From Epiperipatus broadwayi (lineage: Eukaryota; Onychophora; Udeonychophora; Euonychophora; Peripatidae): 64,000 nucleotides of DNA. The stretch spans positions 620,001-684,000 of the forward strand of contig JAQFVV010006471.1 of the NCBI GenBank assembly GCA_028023455.1, in the 5' to 3' direction. The translations under genes were made by a program, and so were the position numbers. The notes beneath the pieces were generated by a model. It did no database searches. It was given only the letters and a program-made list of their open reading frames with translations, and had not been told where the DNA came from. Below, in pieces: positions 34,300 through 47,276 of this stretch; position 1 is the first letter of the stretch, and each line of letters begins with the position of its first letter.

Positions 34300-34760
34300 A
34301 AAGGAAAGTGCAGTTAAAGACCAGGTGTCATCAAAGACTTTACTGGAGGCCAGGAGCTGGTCACGTTTTTTGATTTTTTTTGAGCGTTTGATAAAACAAT
34401 GGTATGATTTGTGGCGGGGGTAATTCCATGAGAGTTTTGCATCTCACTATCCATATGGAATAAAGGACAAAGGTAGAAAGCCTTATTATTGAAAAAACCC
34501 ATTATGAATGGCATTTTCAAGTGAGAAAATCATATCAGGTCTTATGTTGGAATTGATTATAATTATATCTTTCAGTGTTTTAAGTCTTGGGCACCGGTGT
34601 ATAATATGGTCTATGGTTTCATCTTCATGAGCACACAGACCACATATAGGGTCAATGCTGGTAAAACCTCTTCGGTGATAAAGGAACCAATTCGTGGGAA
34701 GCGCATTAAGATTTATTTTAATGATGAAGTTCTTTATTTAAAAAAAAATCATTCTTCAAA
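34300..34760 (-). pseudogene. Third L1/Tx1-family LINE, 5'-truncated C-terminal fragment
   Basis: The minus strand reads INLNALPTNWFLYHRRGFTS, IDPICGLCAHEDETIDHIIH and RCPRLKTLKD. This aligns with INLNSLQTNWFLHYRRFLKK and the Cys/His motif of copy 2. The zinc-type motif is intact (CGLCAHEDETIDHIIHRCP, about 34650-34593). Stops and shifts follow, and the last piece, SSKVFDDTWSLTAL, matches the copy 2 C-terminus FDNTWSLIKLD. No endonuclease or RT sequence lies beyond 34760, as expected for 5' truncation. Divergence suggests a separate subfamily. Confidence 0.75.
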
Positions 34761-35569
34761 AAAATTCTATGGAACAAAAAAAAAGTTTCTATCAATCCAG
34801 AACTACTTAGAAAAATTTAAAGCTTAATGAATCATCTTTTTACATAATTCCTGTTTCTCATATGCAAAGGATGAATAATGAAATGTATACATTTGAAATA
34901 TAGTTTTCTAAAATGCAAGTCTACATTGCTGTCACTTCTGCTGGCAGAGAATCATCAATTAAGCACAAATACATATTAGATCATAAAAAATAGAGTCATA
35001 GATCACATGACCCTTTTTCTTTTAAGCTTGTAAGATATAAACAATGAGCATTGCTAATTGCTCAACAAGTTTTTGTGATAAATGCTTAGCAAGAGAAAGC
35101 ATTTAAAATATCTCTGTCAGGAAACCCCCCCCCAACCTCTGACCTATGGTTTTGTGTTTTGGCACTTCTCAGAGAGGCACTAGGATAGTTTCAGACACTA
35201 GATAAAAGTTATTTATTGAGTGGAAAATCTGAAATTTTCAGACACCTACTTTCAATTTTGTTATTTATCTCAATCCCTATAGTAAACGATCTTCCTATTA
35301 TTCAAGGTTTAGACATTTAGAATCTAAATATTTGAATTTTCTGATAAAAATCAATCTTCTTAGCTTTTCTTTTAGTTCTTTTCCTTCCAAGATAATAATG
35401 TCCAGTACAAAGTAAGATAATATTTGTTTATTTGGTAAACATGAATAGAAATCAATAAAACACTTTTTATTATATATATATATATGTTAATAATGGTAAA
35501 AAATAAGCAAAAATCATATTAAAAAAATAAAAAAGTATCATATTAACTATCTAAAATATAGTCATTAAG
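34761..35569. other. AT-rich stretch, no gene identified
   Basis: No gene recognised. A poly(C) run of 9 lies at about 35126, and a stretch around 35120-35260 is relatively GC-rich with no identified content. Confidence 0.45.
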
Positions 35570-36070
35570 AACATATAATATCTACATGGATAAAAATCAT
35601 ATATGTGATTTTCCAGGAACTGTATACATTAATATTGACAGATTATTTTTTATTATCACATCTTTAAATTGATTTATAAAATAACAAATTACTTAATATT
35701 TCTAAAAATTCTATTTCAAAAAAATAAAAAAGGATTATTATTTATCAACTTATATGTATATGCCCAAAATGATATATTGTTAACTAAAAATATATTTTAG
35801 ATAAAAGATTAATTGAATACCAACTACTCTAAAAAAAATTATAGATAATCAGTCTAATATTACTTTGTAAAATTTTGTAACTTTCTAATATCTCTTCCAT
35901 TCAAATCACGCAAGAATATTACAGAATCAAAGACATCATAGAAAAAAAATTTTTAAGTGATTTTTATATATCAGTTTAAAAGTTTATATTATAATAAATA
36001 GGTAGAATGCTAATATTAAAGAGTTCCTGGAAAATCATAATTTGTGATTGCATAAGTTCAGTTGATTATA
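35570..36070. repeat. Imperfect foldback repeat, about 0.5 kb
   Basis: ATGTGATTTTCCAGGAACT near 35600 is mirrored by AGTTCCTGGAAAATCATAAT near 36023. Weaker complementarity continues inwards for about 100-150 bp. No coding frame. It is probably an old MITE or inverted element copies. Confidence 0.6.
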
Positions 36071-36162
36071 ATTACAGTTTAAGTAATCAAAAATACTACT
36101 GTGTAAGTACAATATTATTATTTGTTTATTTTTTTACTATTATTATAATTTAAAACTATTAT

Positions 36163-36194
<32 letters not shown>

Positions 36195-36473
36195 TATAAA
36201 AAAATACACTTTTTTAAAGCTAGTTGTTTTTATTAATATTTACAAGAATAAGTATATATCAGTTTAAAATATAAATATAATTTTGTTCATAAACTAAATG
36301 TATTAATTTGTCAATCAATAATTAAATTACTAAGTGATCATATTAATAAATACTGTCAGTGATTTCATTAAAAATACTCTTTTTTATTAATATTGATATA
36401 AAAACTTTCAAGCGATATTGTAAAACAAGTGACCAAGTCTTTCAATATAACATGATTCTTAAGTAATCAAGAG

Positions 36474-36871
36474 AAAAATACATTACAGATATTAAGTATA
36501 TTTTAATAAAAATAAACAAGTCAGAGTGATATAAATTTAAAATCGAACAGTTTAGACATTTATGGAATATTTAAAAAAAAATAATTACATCAAGCTAAAT
36601 ATATCATTATTTTTTTTTTGATATAATAACATATTGCAAACATTATGATCAATTGAGTGCATATTCCAACTTGTACAAAATGTAACATGTACTCAATAGA
36701 TCATAAGGTTTGCAATATGTTATTACATCAAAAAGAATAATTGTATTTTTAGCTTGAAGTAATTATTTTCTTTTAAATATTCCATAAATGTCTAAACTGT
36801 TCAATTTTGAATTTATATCACTCTGCCTTGAAGTTTTATTAAAATATACTTAATATCTGTAATGTATTTTT
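36474..36871. mobile_element. Long-arm foldback MITE, about 0.4 kb
   Basis: Arms of about 160-170 bp are inverted. Shared blocks include AAAAATACATTACAGATATT at the left end with AATATCTGTAATGTATTTTT at the right end, GAACAGTTTAGACATTTATG with CATAAATGTCTAAACTGTTC, and ATAACATATTGCAAAC with GTTTGCAATATGTTAT. The loop is about 40 nt near 36660-36700. No transposase is present. Confidence 0.85.
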
Positions 36872-38030
36872 AAGAATATGTTTAAAAAAGTTTTGACTCT
36901 AAATTTACAAAATCACAATAAAATAATTTGTTTTGCAAAACAAATTTTCATACCTTGAAAATACAAAATTACATACATTTATTTTTTTCTTTAATGCTTC
37001 TATTTAAATTCAACTCAGAACTTTTCAATATTTATTTTCTTTATTTCTATAGACCATTGTCCATTAATTATTTTAATTAATATTATTCTTATAAAAAATA
37101 TATCTCAAACTTTTTTTACAGTTATTGTACATCTAATGATTAAATTGTAATCACATCCATGTTTTAAAAATGCTTGTGGCTCTCAAATTAAAATATTTTG
37201 ATATTGTGGTAATTTCAAATATGGGGGGGGGGGGTATGTTCAGTGATTAAAACAGTTTAATACTTTTAATAAAAATAGAAAAATAGTTTTTTTAAAAAAA
37301 CGTCCAACTAACTTCACAACTAAAATTCATTTTGCATGATTCTATTATTGAGCCATTTATATAAACATGAGTAATAAATAATACTAAATCAGAATGTCAA
37401 ATAGTGCTTGAATTCAGAATATCAAGCCATTAACTATGATAAAAATCTGACTAACAATGAAATTTACTTGTACTCAAATCTGTGTTAGTTTAAATAAAGT
37501 AATAAAAATAAAAAGAATTTTTGATAATTATAATGTAAAATAGTGTCTGCAACTATTTCTTGATGTTATATCTAGATACTAAGTTAGAATTTGTTTACCA
37601 ATATCATGTTAAATTTATTGATTACTCATACCAACATACAAAGATCATGTGTAAATTTTTCACTTTTTTAAAATATACTTTGAGTTAAAGTTAAGGATAT
37701 CTAAAGTAAAAATATGATGTAATCTTAAGATTAAATCAATAAATATATTTCATTTTTAGGATATTTAAAGTTATCAAAAACTTTCCTAAGGTCATTGCTT
37801 TTAGTTCACTGTTCTTCTTCATCAATAGTTTTTAATGCTTTATATCTAAAGTTTTTACTAAAGAAATTCCATGTATTTATTTTAATATATTCATTAATAA
37901 AAAGTGTTTTCAAATAGTATTTGAATTGAAAAACTTGTCATTCAAGGGATCATATGACATTCAAGAAATGAAAGTGACAGAGTTGACTTGCAATCCATTC
38001 TACTATTCTATTACTATAATAAACCATTTA

Positions 38031-38033
<3 letters not shown>
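36872..38033. other. AT-rich stretch, no gene identified
   Basis: No gene recognised. It contains a poly(G) run of about 11 near 37224, which is unusual in such AT-rich DNA. Confidence 0.5.

Positions 38034-38089
<56 letters not shown>
38034..38089. repeat. (TA)n microsatellite
   Basis: Perfect TA run of about 56 bp. Confidence 0.95.
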
Positions 38090-38093
<4 letters not shown>

Positions 38094-38747
38094 TACAGTA
38101 ATAAATAATTGAGGATTAACAGATATAATTAAATTGAAACATATGTAAAACACTAGTCTGCAAAATTATCTTTCAAATTTTACATTATTAGAATTTTCAA
38201 TATATTTTAAAATATCTAAATTGTTATTTTCCAGTAGTATTTTTATTTTTAAAAAAATACTAATTGATTACTTTTTGCTCACCATAAATAAAGTTTTTAA
38301 TTTATATATGGTTTACTTATGTATCTATTTTATAATGACAAACACATTGTAAATACTGATATCTTAAATAGCAGCTGTTTAAAAATAGTACAAATAAGTA
38401 TAATGTAAGTTTTTATAAATTTTGTTTTTCATTTGTTTTACAATAATGTAGATTACATTCATTATTTTCAGTCGTAGTTATATGTTTACTCATTCAATAT
38501 TTTTCCCATTTAAGACATAAGTTGGATATTTGATGTTCTCAATTTCTAAAAAAAATGTTTCCTATTTATTAATTTTTTCATTGGTATTATTTCCAAATAA
38601 AAAGGTTTACTATGGTGATATTTGTTAATCTTTTCAATGTGTTTTTACATGAATGTTAATACACATATATTTGTATGTCTGGAACAAATCATTAAAAATA
38701 GTAGCATCAAGATTTTTTTTTGGAATTCTAACATACGCACACACACC

Positions 38748-38778
<31 letters not shown>

Positions 38779-38849
38779 TATAGTAGGTGAAAACTTGACA
38801 ATACTATTTATGCATTGATGTAACTATATTAATAAGATGGAAGTAATGA

Positions 38850-39052
38850 CTTTTTTTTCTTCCTCTTCTCCTACTTCTCTTTCTTCTTTTTCCCTCCTTT
38901 TTATTCTGCTTCTTTTTTTTTCTTCTTCTGCTGCTGTTCCTTCTGTTTTTTCATTTTCTGTTTTTTTTTCTTCTTCTTTTGCATCTTCTGCTTTTTCTTC
39001 TTCTGTCTTTTCTTTTTTCTTTTTCTTCTTCTCTTTCTCATTCATCTTCTGC

Positions 39053-39116
<64 letters not shown>

Positions 39117-39138
39117 CATCATCATCATCATCATCATC
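38850..39138. repeat. Polypyrimidine tract followed by (TTA)n and (TCA)n
   Basis: 38850-39050 is almost pure T and C on the + strand, with repeated TTC/TCTTCTT units. It passes into about 20 units of TTA (39053-39115) and then TCA units to 39138. Such a mirror-like purine/pyrimidine tract can form triplex DNA. Apparent proteins here (a Leu/Ser/Phe-rich one on +, a Glu/Lys-rich one on -) are translations of the repeat and not genes. Confidence 0.9.
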
Positions 39139-40426
39139 TTAGTTTACTTTTATTAATTATTATTAATATATATTTAATTTATATGTAAAAAACATAATGA
39201 TCATATAATCACTTTGCTAATAATGATATACAAGTAATACCAACTATAGCATTAATGCTATTCCTTTTAATGCAAAGTAAATAACTAAATGATTTTTAAT
39301 AAATAGCTCAGAAATAGAGAATCTTTTTTGTCAAAGGTCATTTGGATATTTATAATAACATTCATGGGTTATAAAAAATTGTTGACTTGAAAATTATCCA
39401 GCTATATTTGATCAAACAATTATTTAATTTAACCCTAATCATTAAGGTAAGTAATCTTTTCAGCTGACAGGCCAATTTCAACTAGCTCAGTTTAAATGAG
39501 GGCATATTAAGTAACATTATTATTGTTGACTGTTCCACATCACATTTAATGATAATTTTTTCACTTTACCCTGTAACTATTCTTTGTGATATTTTTATAT
39601 TCTTGATTCTTTTTGTTCTGGACAAATTAATTCTATAGTAGTTAGGCTGCAGATTTTTATAAACTCTTCTTTAGAAAATAGTTTTATAGGTTCTAATTTT
39701 AAAAAAAAAATAATTTGCTTTCATAGAATTTACTGACTTATTTGGACATTTTATGGGGTATTTCAGCCACTTGATAAAGCTCGTTTCAAATTTTCTATTT
39801 TAATATTTCTTTCATTCCTTACAATTTTGTTGTAATCAAAATGTCTAATAAATAGTGTTTTTTATTAATTGAAATAAATTTCGGACATATAAAGCATATC
39901 AATTTACTTTTTTTTTAAAATTGTAATAATAATTAGCATTAAGCTATATATATATATATATATTATACCTATATGTGATTTAGATTTAACAAAAAAAATA
40001 ATTATAATAAATATCCACTTTAAAGCAGGACAATTTTACATTTGTATGCAAATTTATATAAGTATGTGGTTATGCATAGCCCATAGAGTTTGATAGATTT
40101 AGAAAACCCAGGATTCTTAATTTTAATATAGCATGAAGCAGAACTAAAAGCAGTAAAAACAGTTGCAATATGAAATAATGATAAAGATCACAAAGCAGGA
40201 AGCTAGTGATGTAACAAATGTAAATACTTTTTTTTTTATTAAATATAGATATTGTTCAAAACCAGAGTACAGAACTTTACTTGTAGATAAGCTTTCAATA
40301 GAATGAACTTAATTATTAAAAAAATAGATGGCTACAAGGTTGTTATTTTTTTGAGAGGGCAATAATAAAGTAAAAGATGTTAAATTTTTTGTGACATTGA
40401 ACTTAGTATCTTCTATTCTTTGAATT

Positions 40427-40432
<6 letters not shown>
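39139..40432. other. AT-rich stretch, no gene identified
   Basis: No gene or clear element recognised. Confidence 0.5.

Positions 40433-40487
<55 letters not shown>
40433..40487. repeat. (TA)n microsatellite
   Basis: Perfect TA run of about 55 bp. Confidence 0.95.
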
Positions 40488-40492
<5 letters not shown>

Positions 40493-40693
40493 CATGTTTA
40501 TAATTTTAAAAACTGATTTGTACAATGGTATCTGAGCCCATTTTATCATTCCAGAAATATTTCAGATAATATTAGAAAAAAAAACATTATATACAAAAGA
40601 ACTTTAAACAGAAGAAAAAATTTTTCTTAAGATATTGCAGTTTACTCTGCAATCAATTCTTTGGCTTCAACAGCAAAAAACAATATTCGCCAA

Positions 40694-40796
40694 GCGTTGG
40701 TGGCCGAGTGGTCAGCATAGCCGATTTACAACAAGCAATTGTCCCTGGTTTGCTTCCCGGCCTATGCTTTGACACATGAAAAAAAAAAAAAAAAAC
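40694..40796 (+). mobile_element. tRNA-derived SINE with poly(A) tail
   Basis: GTTGGTGGCCGAGTGGTCAG (40696-40715) is a strong D-arm/A box of the Leu/Ser tRNA type. CTGGTTTGCTTCCCGG (40745-40760) is a B box/T-arm, spaced as in RNA polymerase III type 2 promoters. A run of about 18 A follows at 40779-40796. The combination of internal Pol III promoter and A tail identifies a SINE or retroposed tRNA. The acceptor stem does not close well, so it is not a working tRNA gene. At about 80 bp before the tail it is very short for a SINE and may be a simple tRNA retropseudogene. Confidence 0.7.
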
Positions 40797-43700
40797 AAGA
40801 AATAACATTAAGGCAACTAAGGGTTAATATCTTCAATTTTTCACTGCTACACAAAAAATAAACGAAATTTTAGTTTTAAAGATACTTAATGTCGTCATAG
40901 AAGCAAGATATATATTTTTTTACTCTTTAACTAATTAAGATAATAATTTCATTACAATTCTTTGAAGCTAATACGGTAAAATTTATTTAAATTAGTTGCA
41001 AATTTTTTTTCCTGTATCCATTGTAAAAGTTTGATAAATATTTTTTTAAAAAATAGTTATATATAACTATACAAGTTATTTACTTTTTGAAGGCAAAAAT
41101 TTAATATAAAAATGAATTAATGTTTTTATAATTTAATTTTATCAGTTAACCTTGGAAAAAATCTCAGAATCAAGCAAGCTTATATTGTATATAAAAGATA
41201 TCTCTATCATTAGTGTATAATAACATACACATACATGTTAATAAATGTTGTATTAACAATAGTTAATCTATAACGTGTCTTAAACAAATCACTCAAAAAT
41301 AGAGTGGTGGGCAGGGCAAACTAGAGATTTTACAAGAACTTTGGGGGGAAATGATTACTAAGACCTCAAAATATTTTCAAAAAAAAATAAAAATTTATTT
41401 TAAAACACAATTTATTTAATTAGAATTGCATGTGTCATCTACTCACAACACTACACCACAATATACTGTGGTAAAATGCTGTTGTTTTCAATACATCCGC
41501 TATGCTACTTTATTGAAATACCAATGAATTATGAATATACATACTATACAATAGCTGGCATATATTTCCCAGAAAATGGTTATCATTTATAAACAGAATT
41601 CTATTTTATATTAACTGCTGTGATTCTGTAAACTTTTTGAGACTTGTTTTATTGGATATTAATAACAGGACTACACAATGCTTATTTATGATGTTATATC
41701 TGGTTAAGTTTACACTTTTCATTTAGTTTACATTCTCTGGGATCTTTGTGATCATTCTTTGTATTTGCCAGTGTTTTTGATCATTGCTGGTAGCAAGTAC
41801 CAGCAATGATGAAAAATTAAAACATCTAATATAAAATTGAATAAAATATTTCCTATATCAATACATTTCCAAAACATAAAAAATTCTATCATCAAATTTT
41901 CTTTAAAAATTGAAAATATAGAGATCTTCTGAATGTGGAGTCTGATTCTGATAGAAAGCAAAAATGTTTAATTCAATTTTCAGCTTTAATTAATGGTTTT
42001 AAAAAGTATCAATCTATTTATTCAATGTTACTCTAATAATTTATAAGTCATATGTTGTTTTATCTCAAAAATAATTTATCAGTTGTTCCATTTTTAAGAC
42101 CTAAAAGACATAGATCCCAAAAATTAAATATAAAAAAATGTGAAGTCAGAAAATTTATTTAATTATTCATCACTTTGTAGTGTTTATTTTTTTTTTCTTC
42201 TAATTCTCAATTATGTAAACTGATTGAACATTTTCTAATAACATTTTTATATTATACCAAACGTTAACCTTTCTTAAAAAATAATTTAGCCTTTATATAT
42301 TATGCACATTTAGAAAATGAGTACTTGTTTAAAGAAATTGTTGAGATCTAATGTTATTATAAAATAATAAAGCATTTCATTTAAGATAACATATCAATTA
42401 TCTATCCAAAATATTAACTAAGATTTTATTGATATTTAACTCATTGCAAAGATGTATAATATTTATTTCAAAATCTAGTCTCTAAACTCTTTTGATCTAT
42501 ACTTTATATTTAATTAGATACTATTACTATCAATTAATTTTTGACATTATTTTGGTGTTTATTTATTTAATTTTGAAAGCAACTTGCAGAATTACAAGTC
42601 TCTATTTTTAGTAACTGTTAAAAAATATTGTTAAGGATTTATATTTGTGAAAATGGCTTATCAGGTTTCAAATTAAGTGTCTTTTTGGCTACAAATATTT
42701 AATATCAAGTTGCTGGTTATTTTTCACTTGTATTAATCATTAATACACTTCTTAAAATATAATATTTTACACTGAAATCAGTTTTTAAATTTATATTTTA
42801 ATTTGATAAGTGTTAATCAATATGCATTTATTGACAAATAAATTTATTTAAGTATAAATTGATTACAAAGCAATTAATACTTGTTTGATTCCTTTTGGCT
42901 CTCTAAATGCAATTTATTACAGTTAATGCAACTTTTTAACATATAAGATTTATCTGTGAAGACTATACCTTTTTTAGTGCTGTGTGCAAATGCACATTCT
43001 TTTTTAAACTCACATAACTTATTTCACTATAATTACTAATTACAATACAGTTCTTCAAGATTAATACATATACAGTTAGATAAAAAAAATAACAAAAAAG
43101 TATCAATCGTTTTTGAATAAATTATAATAAATAGTTTAAAAAATTAAGTCTTTATTGCTAATAAATGAGTATATTCAAAATAATTTGCAAACAGTAATAA
43201 CATATATATTTATCAAACAACTTAAAGCATTTAAATATATTGTACATCAGTAAATATTATGAAAATGTATAAAAGCAATAAAATTAATTCACAATATTCT
43301 TGAATAGTAAGTACTTCATGATCTCATAAGTTATCAACTTAGCGAAAAAGTAATTAGACCAACTTTACATATTAAACAAACTTTTACTATAAAATAACCT
43401 AGGTTTCATCTTTTTCATAAAGTTGATCTATAAAATGCAATTTAGAAATGTTGGAAATTATAATTATTAATTGCAGATTTCTTTCCATGTAATTTTTAAT
43501 CATTATGTAAATGTAAAAATTGGATAAACTTCTTTCTGACACCTAACCATTTTCTGTAATTTGTTTAAACCCCCTTTTTTGCTGTAGACTTAATTAATCC
43601 TTTCCAAGCACTGAATGTAATATTGTATTGCTACTGATGATGCTACTATTCATTTAGCTTTAATTTACTCTTTTGTAACTATCTTTATTGTTTGTTTGTT

Positions 43701-44949
43701 GATTTGGATTTTATTTCATAGAAAGAACTGGAACTCAAATAATGTTTTATTACTTTAAAAAACCTCAAAATATCAGTGTTATACAGAAAACCTATTATAA
43801 CTTAACCAAAAGTCAGCTGAAAATATTGCTGATTAATAGTTTCTTATTTTCCTTGCATGAAGGTGTTTGTAAAAGCTTTTGAATGTATTTTTTTGTTAGA
43901 TTTTGAAAACAGAAACATATATTTTTCATAATTCATTTATATATTTGTAATAATTTTTGAAGAATGTTAAAAAATGTTTATTTTTTAGAAGAAGAATATT
44001 ATTAGATTCAGATTTTATTCAAAATTATTTACTTTTTTTAAAAAAAGAAATTAAGAGATTCCAATAATGTATGAGTATAACATATAATTGTGCTGAAAAG
44101 AGAACACTTTGACATTGTTCATAACAGATAGGTTTTTATCATGTTTTAATAATTACAAACAGAATTTTAAATTTTAAGTAGAATTTTTGTAATCTGAATA
44201 ATAATTCATTTAGATTTTAGAAATTACAAGTTAAAACAAATCTATTTTTTAGTTTAATATTTTTATCTGTAATACATAATTGTCCAATAAGTCATTATTT
44301 TGATTATTTAATTACAATTATTATGTTTATTGTTTTTTTTATATATGTGCAATATTGAAGTATTATTTTTTTTAAATAATTTAAAATTTATAAAAGTATA
44401 ATAAATAATAAAGATGAATTTGAGAAAATTGCAAGTTGTAAATTTATTCTCATCTCTCATTAGGGACTGTCAAAAAAATATTAACTACTGAAGAATTAAT
44501 TCCAATGTTGTTGTGTATTAAAAACAAATAAATATATATTTTCCTCTTCCCAATTATTTGCAATATTTTTTATACTTAGGATAACATAAGGATGTACATT
44601 CGAGTGTTGTAATATGTTATGTGATTATTATTTGTGATTAAATAAAAAAGTGTTCAATTTTATTTATAAAGTAAAGCTTGTATTTGAATATTGTAATTCG
44701 ATTCTAGACTTGAAATTTTATGCTTAGTTTTTAAAAACAGAAAAGAGCTTTCCACTTTTCATGTATTGAATACATCTTCCTATTAATTTTTCAATACTTA
44801 TAAATAATTTCTTTAATAACAAGAATCATTTTATTTCAGTAAATATAAAGCCATACTGAGTGGATATGATTAATTTTTGTTGTGTTAATTTTGTTTTTAA
44901 ATAAATAATCTTTTTTTTTTCATAATTATATTTCATTCTATATACTCTT
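40797..44949. other. AT-rich stretch, no gene identified
   Basis: No gene recognised. It holds the 31-bp hairpin at 41780-41810 and a less AT-rich patch around 41300-41370 of unknown nature. Confidence 0.5.
41780..41810. repeat. Perfect 13-bp hairpin
   Basis: ATCATTGCTGGTA and TACCAGCAATGAT form perfect 13-bp arms around a GCAAG loop. No T-run terminator context or neighbouring gene gives it a role. Confidence 0.8.
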
Positions 44950-45052
44950 TGGAAATCAGCCGTTACTTTTTTAAAAACTAATAATGGTGATATCAAAAAC
45001 TATGAGCAAATAACATCGTATGCCCTGCTTATCTCAATATTTATGAATAATC
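44950..45052 (+). pseudogene. Small LINE reverse transcriptase relic (fingers)
   Basis: One frame reads WKSAVTFLKTNNGDIKNYEQ then ITSYALLISIFMNN. This matches the LINE RT fingers pattern W-K-x-A-x-x-x-x-x-x-K-x-GD...NYRPISLLS-x-x-x-K, although RPIS has become TSYA. No other RT motif could be placed around it. Confidence 0.45.
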
Positions 45053-47136
45053 CTTTTTTATGGCTAACTCTACAAAGTCACTCAATTGTTCAATAAAAAT
45101 TGATGATGATGAAAAAAATCTTCAGTATTAATGTCTATAATATAACACTTTAATATATACATTTTTAAAAATATCATTAATTGTTTTAGAAAATAGTGAC
45201 AATAGTCCAAATTATATTGAGTTCAGAGAATCTAATTATGAATGAAAAGATTATTATTTAAAAAATTTAATTTATCTGAACACCAATAAATATGAATTTA
45301 TGTTTATTTAATTAAAACCAGGTTTAGCTAAAGTAAAAGTATTCAGCTATTCAAGATCATGCTAATGTATCTTCAATTCATCAAATGTACAGAATTTTTT
45401 TGTGTGTGTTACCATATGTTCAGTTATTTCTCTAGTCAATTTCAAAACATCAATAACTCAGTAGTTAACTCAAATAACAAATATGTCTTTTTGATTCAAA
45501 AATTCATTATAGTAGATGGAATTTTCATGTCATGGGAAACGTAATTATCACATATAAACCTGTGAAACTGTTTAACTAATGTGACATATTAATCTATGAA
45601 TGTATCATATGTGTATTACTGACTTTATCAAATAGTGTTTTTTTTTAGAATAACTGTTTATAAAATATAAATGCTACCTTAATTTTTGTTTTCGTATTAT
45701 TCATCATAGATCTACTACAGTTGAAATTAAAAATACAATATTTATTTATTATTAAATACTCATACATAAGAATTCCCATTCATTTATAATACACACAATG
45801 CATGCATGTGAATAAATGTACCAACTTCAGTAAAATAAATATAAAAAAACAAAAGTGTTAAATTGAAAATTCATGCATGGTTATGGAGGGCTGGTCGGAA
45901 ATGTGCTTTTGTAACATTTTGTAGTGAAGTTTTTTTAATTTCTTCTGCATTAAACATTTTACTATATATATATATAATAAAAAGCATGCCAATATTTCTA
46001 AACAAGTTTATTTTATTATATGATAAATGCTATAAGAGAAAACATTCAAATCTTTATCTATGATTGTATAATGTTTAGAAAAATTAGTATTTTACTTGGT
46101 TTGAATATATATTCTGCTCATATGATCACAAGTTGTCATTGAATTAACAATATATAATACAATAACAAAAACAACAACTGTGATAACTAGTAAATAAACT
46201 ATAAAAATCTGAATAAACTGCGATATTGTAACAATTTAAACTATCCATAAAATTGTAAAATAAAAAAAAGTTAGTCTTTACCAATGTAATATGCTACATC
46301 TTATCTCCCATGAATTAAATAAAGTATTCCCAAATATATTACTCTATAAGAAGTAATATTAAATGAACTAATAAAATAATTAGTAATTAGTAAAGCATAA
46401 ATGTTTACAATTTGCAAAGATACTATATCATCTGATCATCAAATAAATAAAAGTAAATGGCAGTTTATTTACAAAAATAAATACATGATAAGTATTTACT
46501 ATTAATGGGTTCACTTTCTGTGTTTGGATTCACTTAATCAACCTTCTAATCTTACTGTTTATACTATCTCTGTTAGCGCTTATTATACAAAAATGAAAAA
46601 TTAATCAATTTTGGTGAGAAATAAATGGTTTATTTTCTTTTGTGGCTTAAAATCTTTTATATAACCCTTTCATGTCTAAAATAACAAGACAAAGTATTAA
46701 ATTCATTTTTATTATCAAGTAGTAAACTTCAAAGATGTTCAAAGAATAATATCTATCAAATAAAACATCACAAGAATTTCTTTGCTTACTTTCAAAATCT
46801 ACATAATGAATATTAATATCTTCTATGTATATTATTTCAGAGACATTTATATGCTACATTTCCAGATTACTTTTCATGTGGTTTCTATAATATATGGCTC
46901 TGGATAGGGTAATTAAAGGAAATTACAGTATCTAATGCATATAATAAATGTAAGAAGAGAAAAGCCAAGATGCTGTCTTATTATTCCAACATTACCAAAG
47001 AATAAAATATATCTATGGTTAACACGAAACATAAGAACCTAAAATTTAGTTTTCAATCCAGTATCAGATCCATATAACAATATTAGTAAATTATTCTAAA
47101 TTAAAACCTCAAACTAGAACTTAATAAAACAAACAT
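45053..47136. other. AT-rich stretch, no gene identified
   Basis: No gene recognised. Open frames at 45359-45544 and 45863-46063 show no family features. Confidence 0.5.
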
Positions 47137-47143
47137 TTTTGTA

Positions 47144-47269
47144 CTGAGGCAAAACTCTTCATACAGTAGCGCCACTCAGTGCAAACCAGAGTAATCAATA
47201 AATACAGGAAAGACAGACGATTACTCTGGCTTGCACTGAGTAGTGCTACTGTATAGAGTTTTGCCACTG
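47144..47269. mobile_element. Short MITE forming a near-perfect hairpin
   Basis: About 52-bp arms: CTGAGGCAAAACTCTTCATA at the left end against, from the right end on the minus strand, CAGTGGCAAAACTCTATAC. The arms continue through CAGTAGCGCCACTCAGTGCA and CCAGAGTAATC. The loop is about 20 nt. The CAGTGGC terminus is like that of hAT transposons, but no 8-bp target duplication is visible, so the superfamily is uncertain. The hairpin shape also resembles a small-RNA precursor. Confidence 0.75.
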
Positions 47270-47276
47270 TGTAAAC

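Noticed and set aside
38824-39188. Open frames of 69-101 codons rich in Leu/Ser or Glu/Lys
   Set aside because: They are direct translations of the polypyrimidine and trinucleotide repeats, present on both strands and in several frames.
40694-40796. A functional tRNA-Leu/Ser gene
   Set aside because: The A and B boxes are good, but the acceptor stem does not pair and a long A tail follows. It is better explained as a SINE or tRNA retropseudogene.
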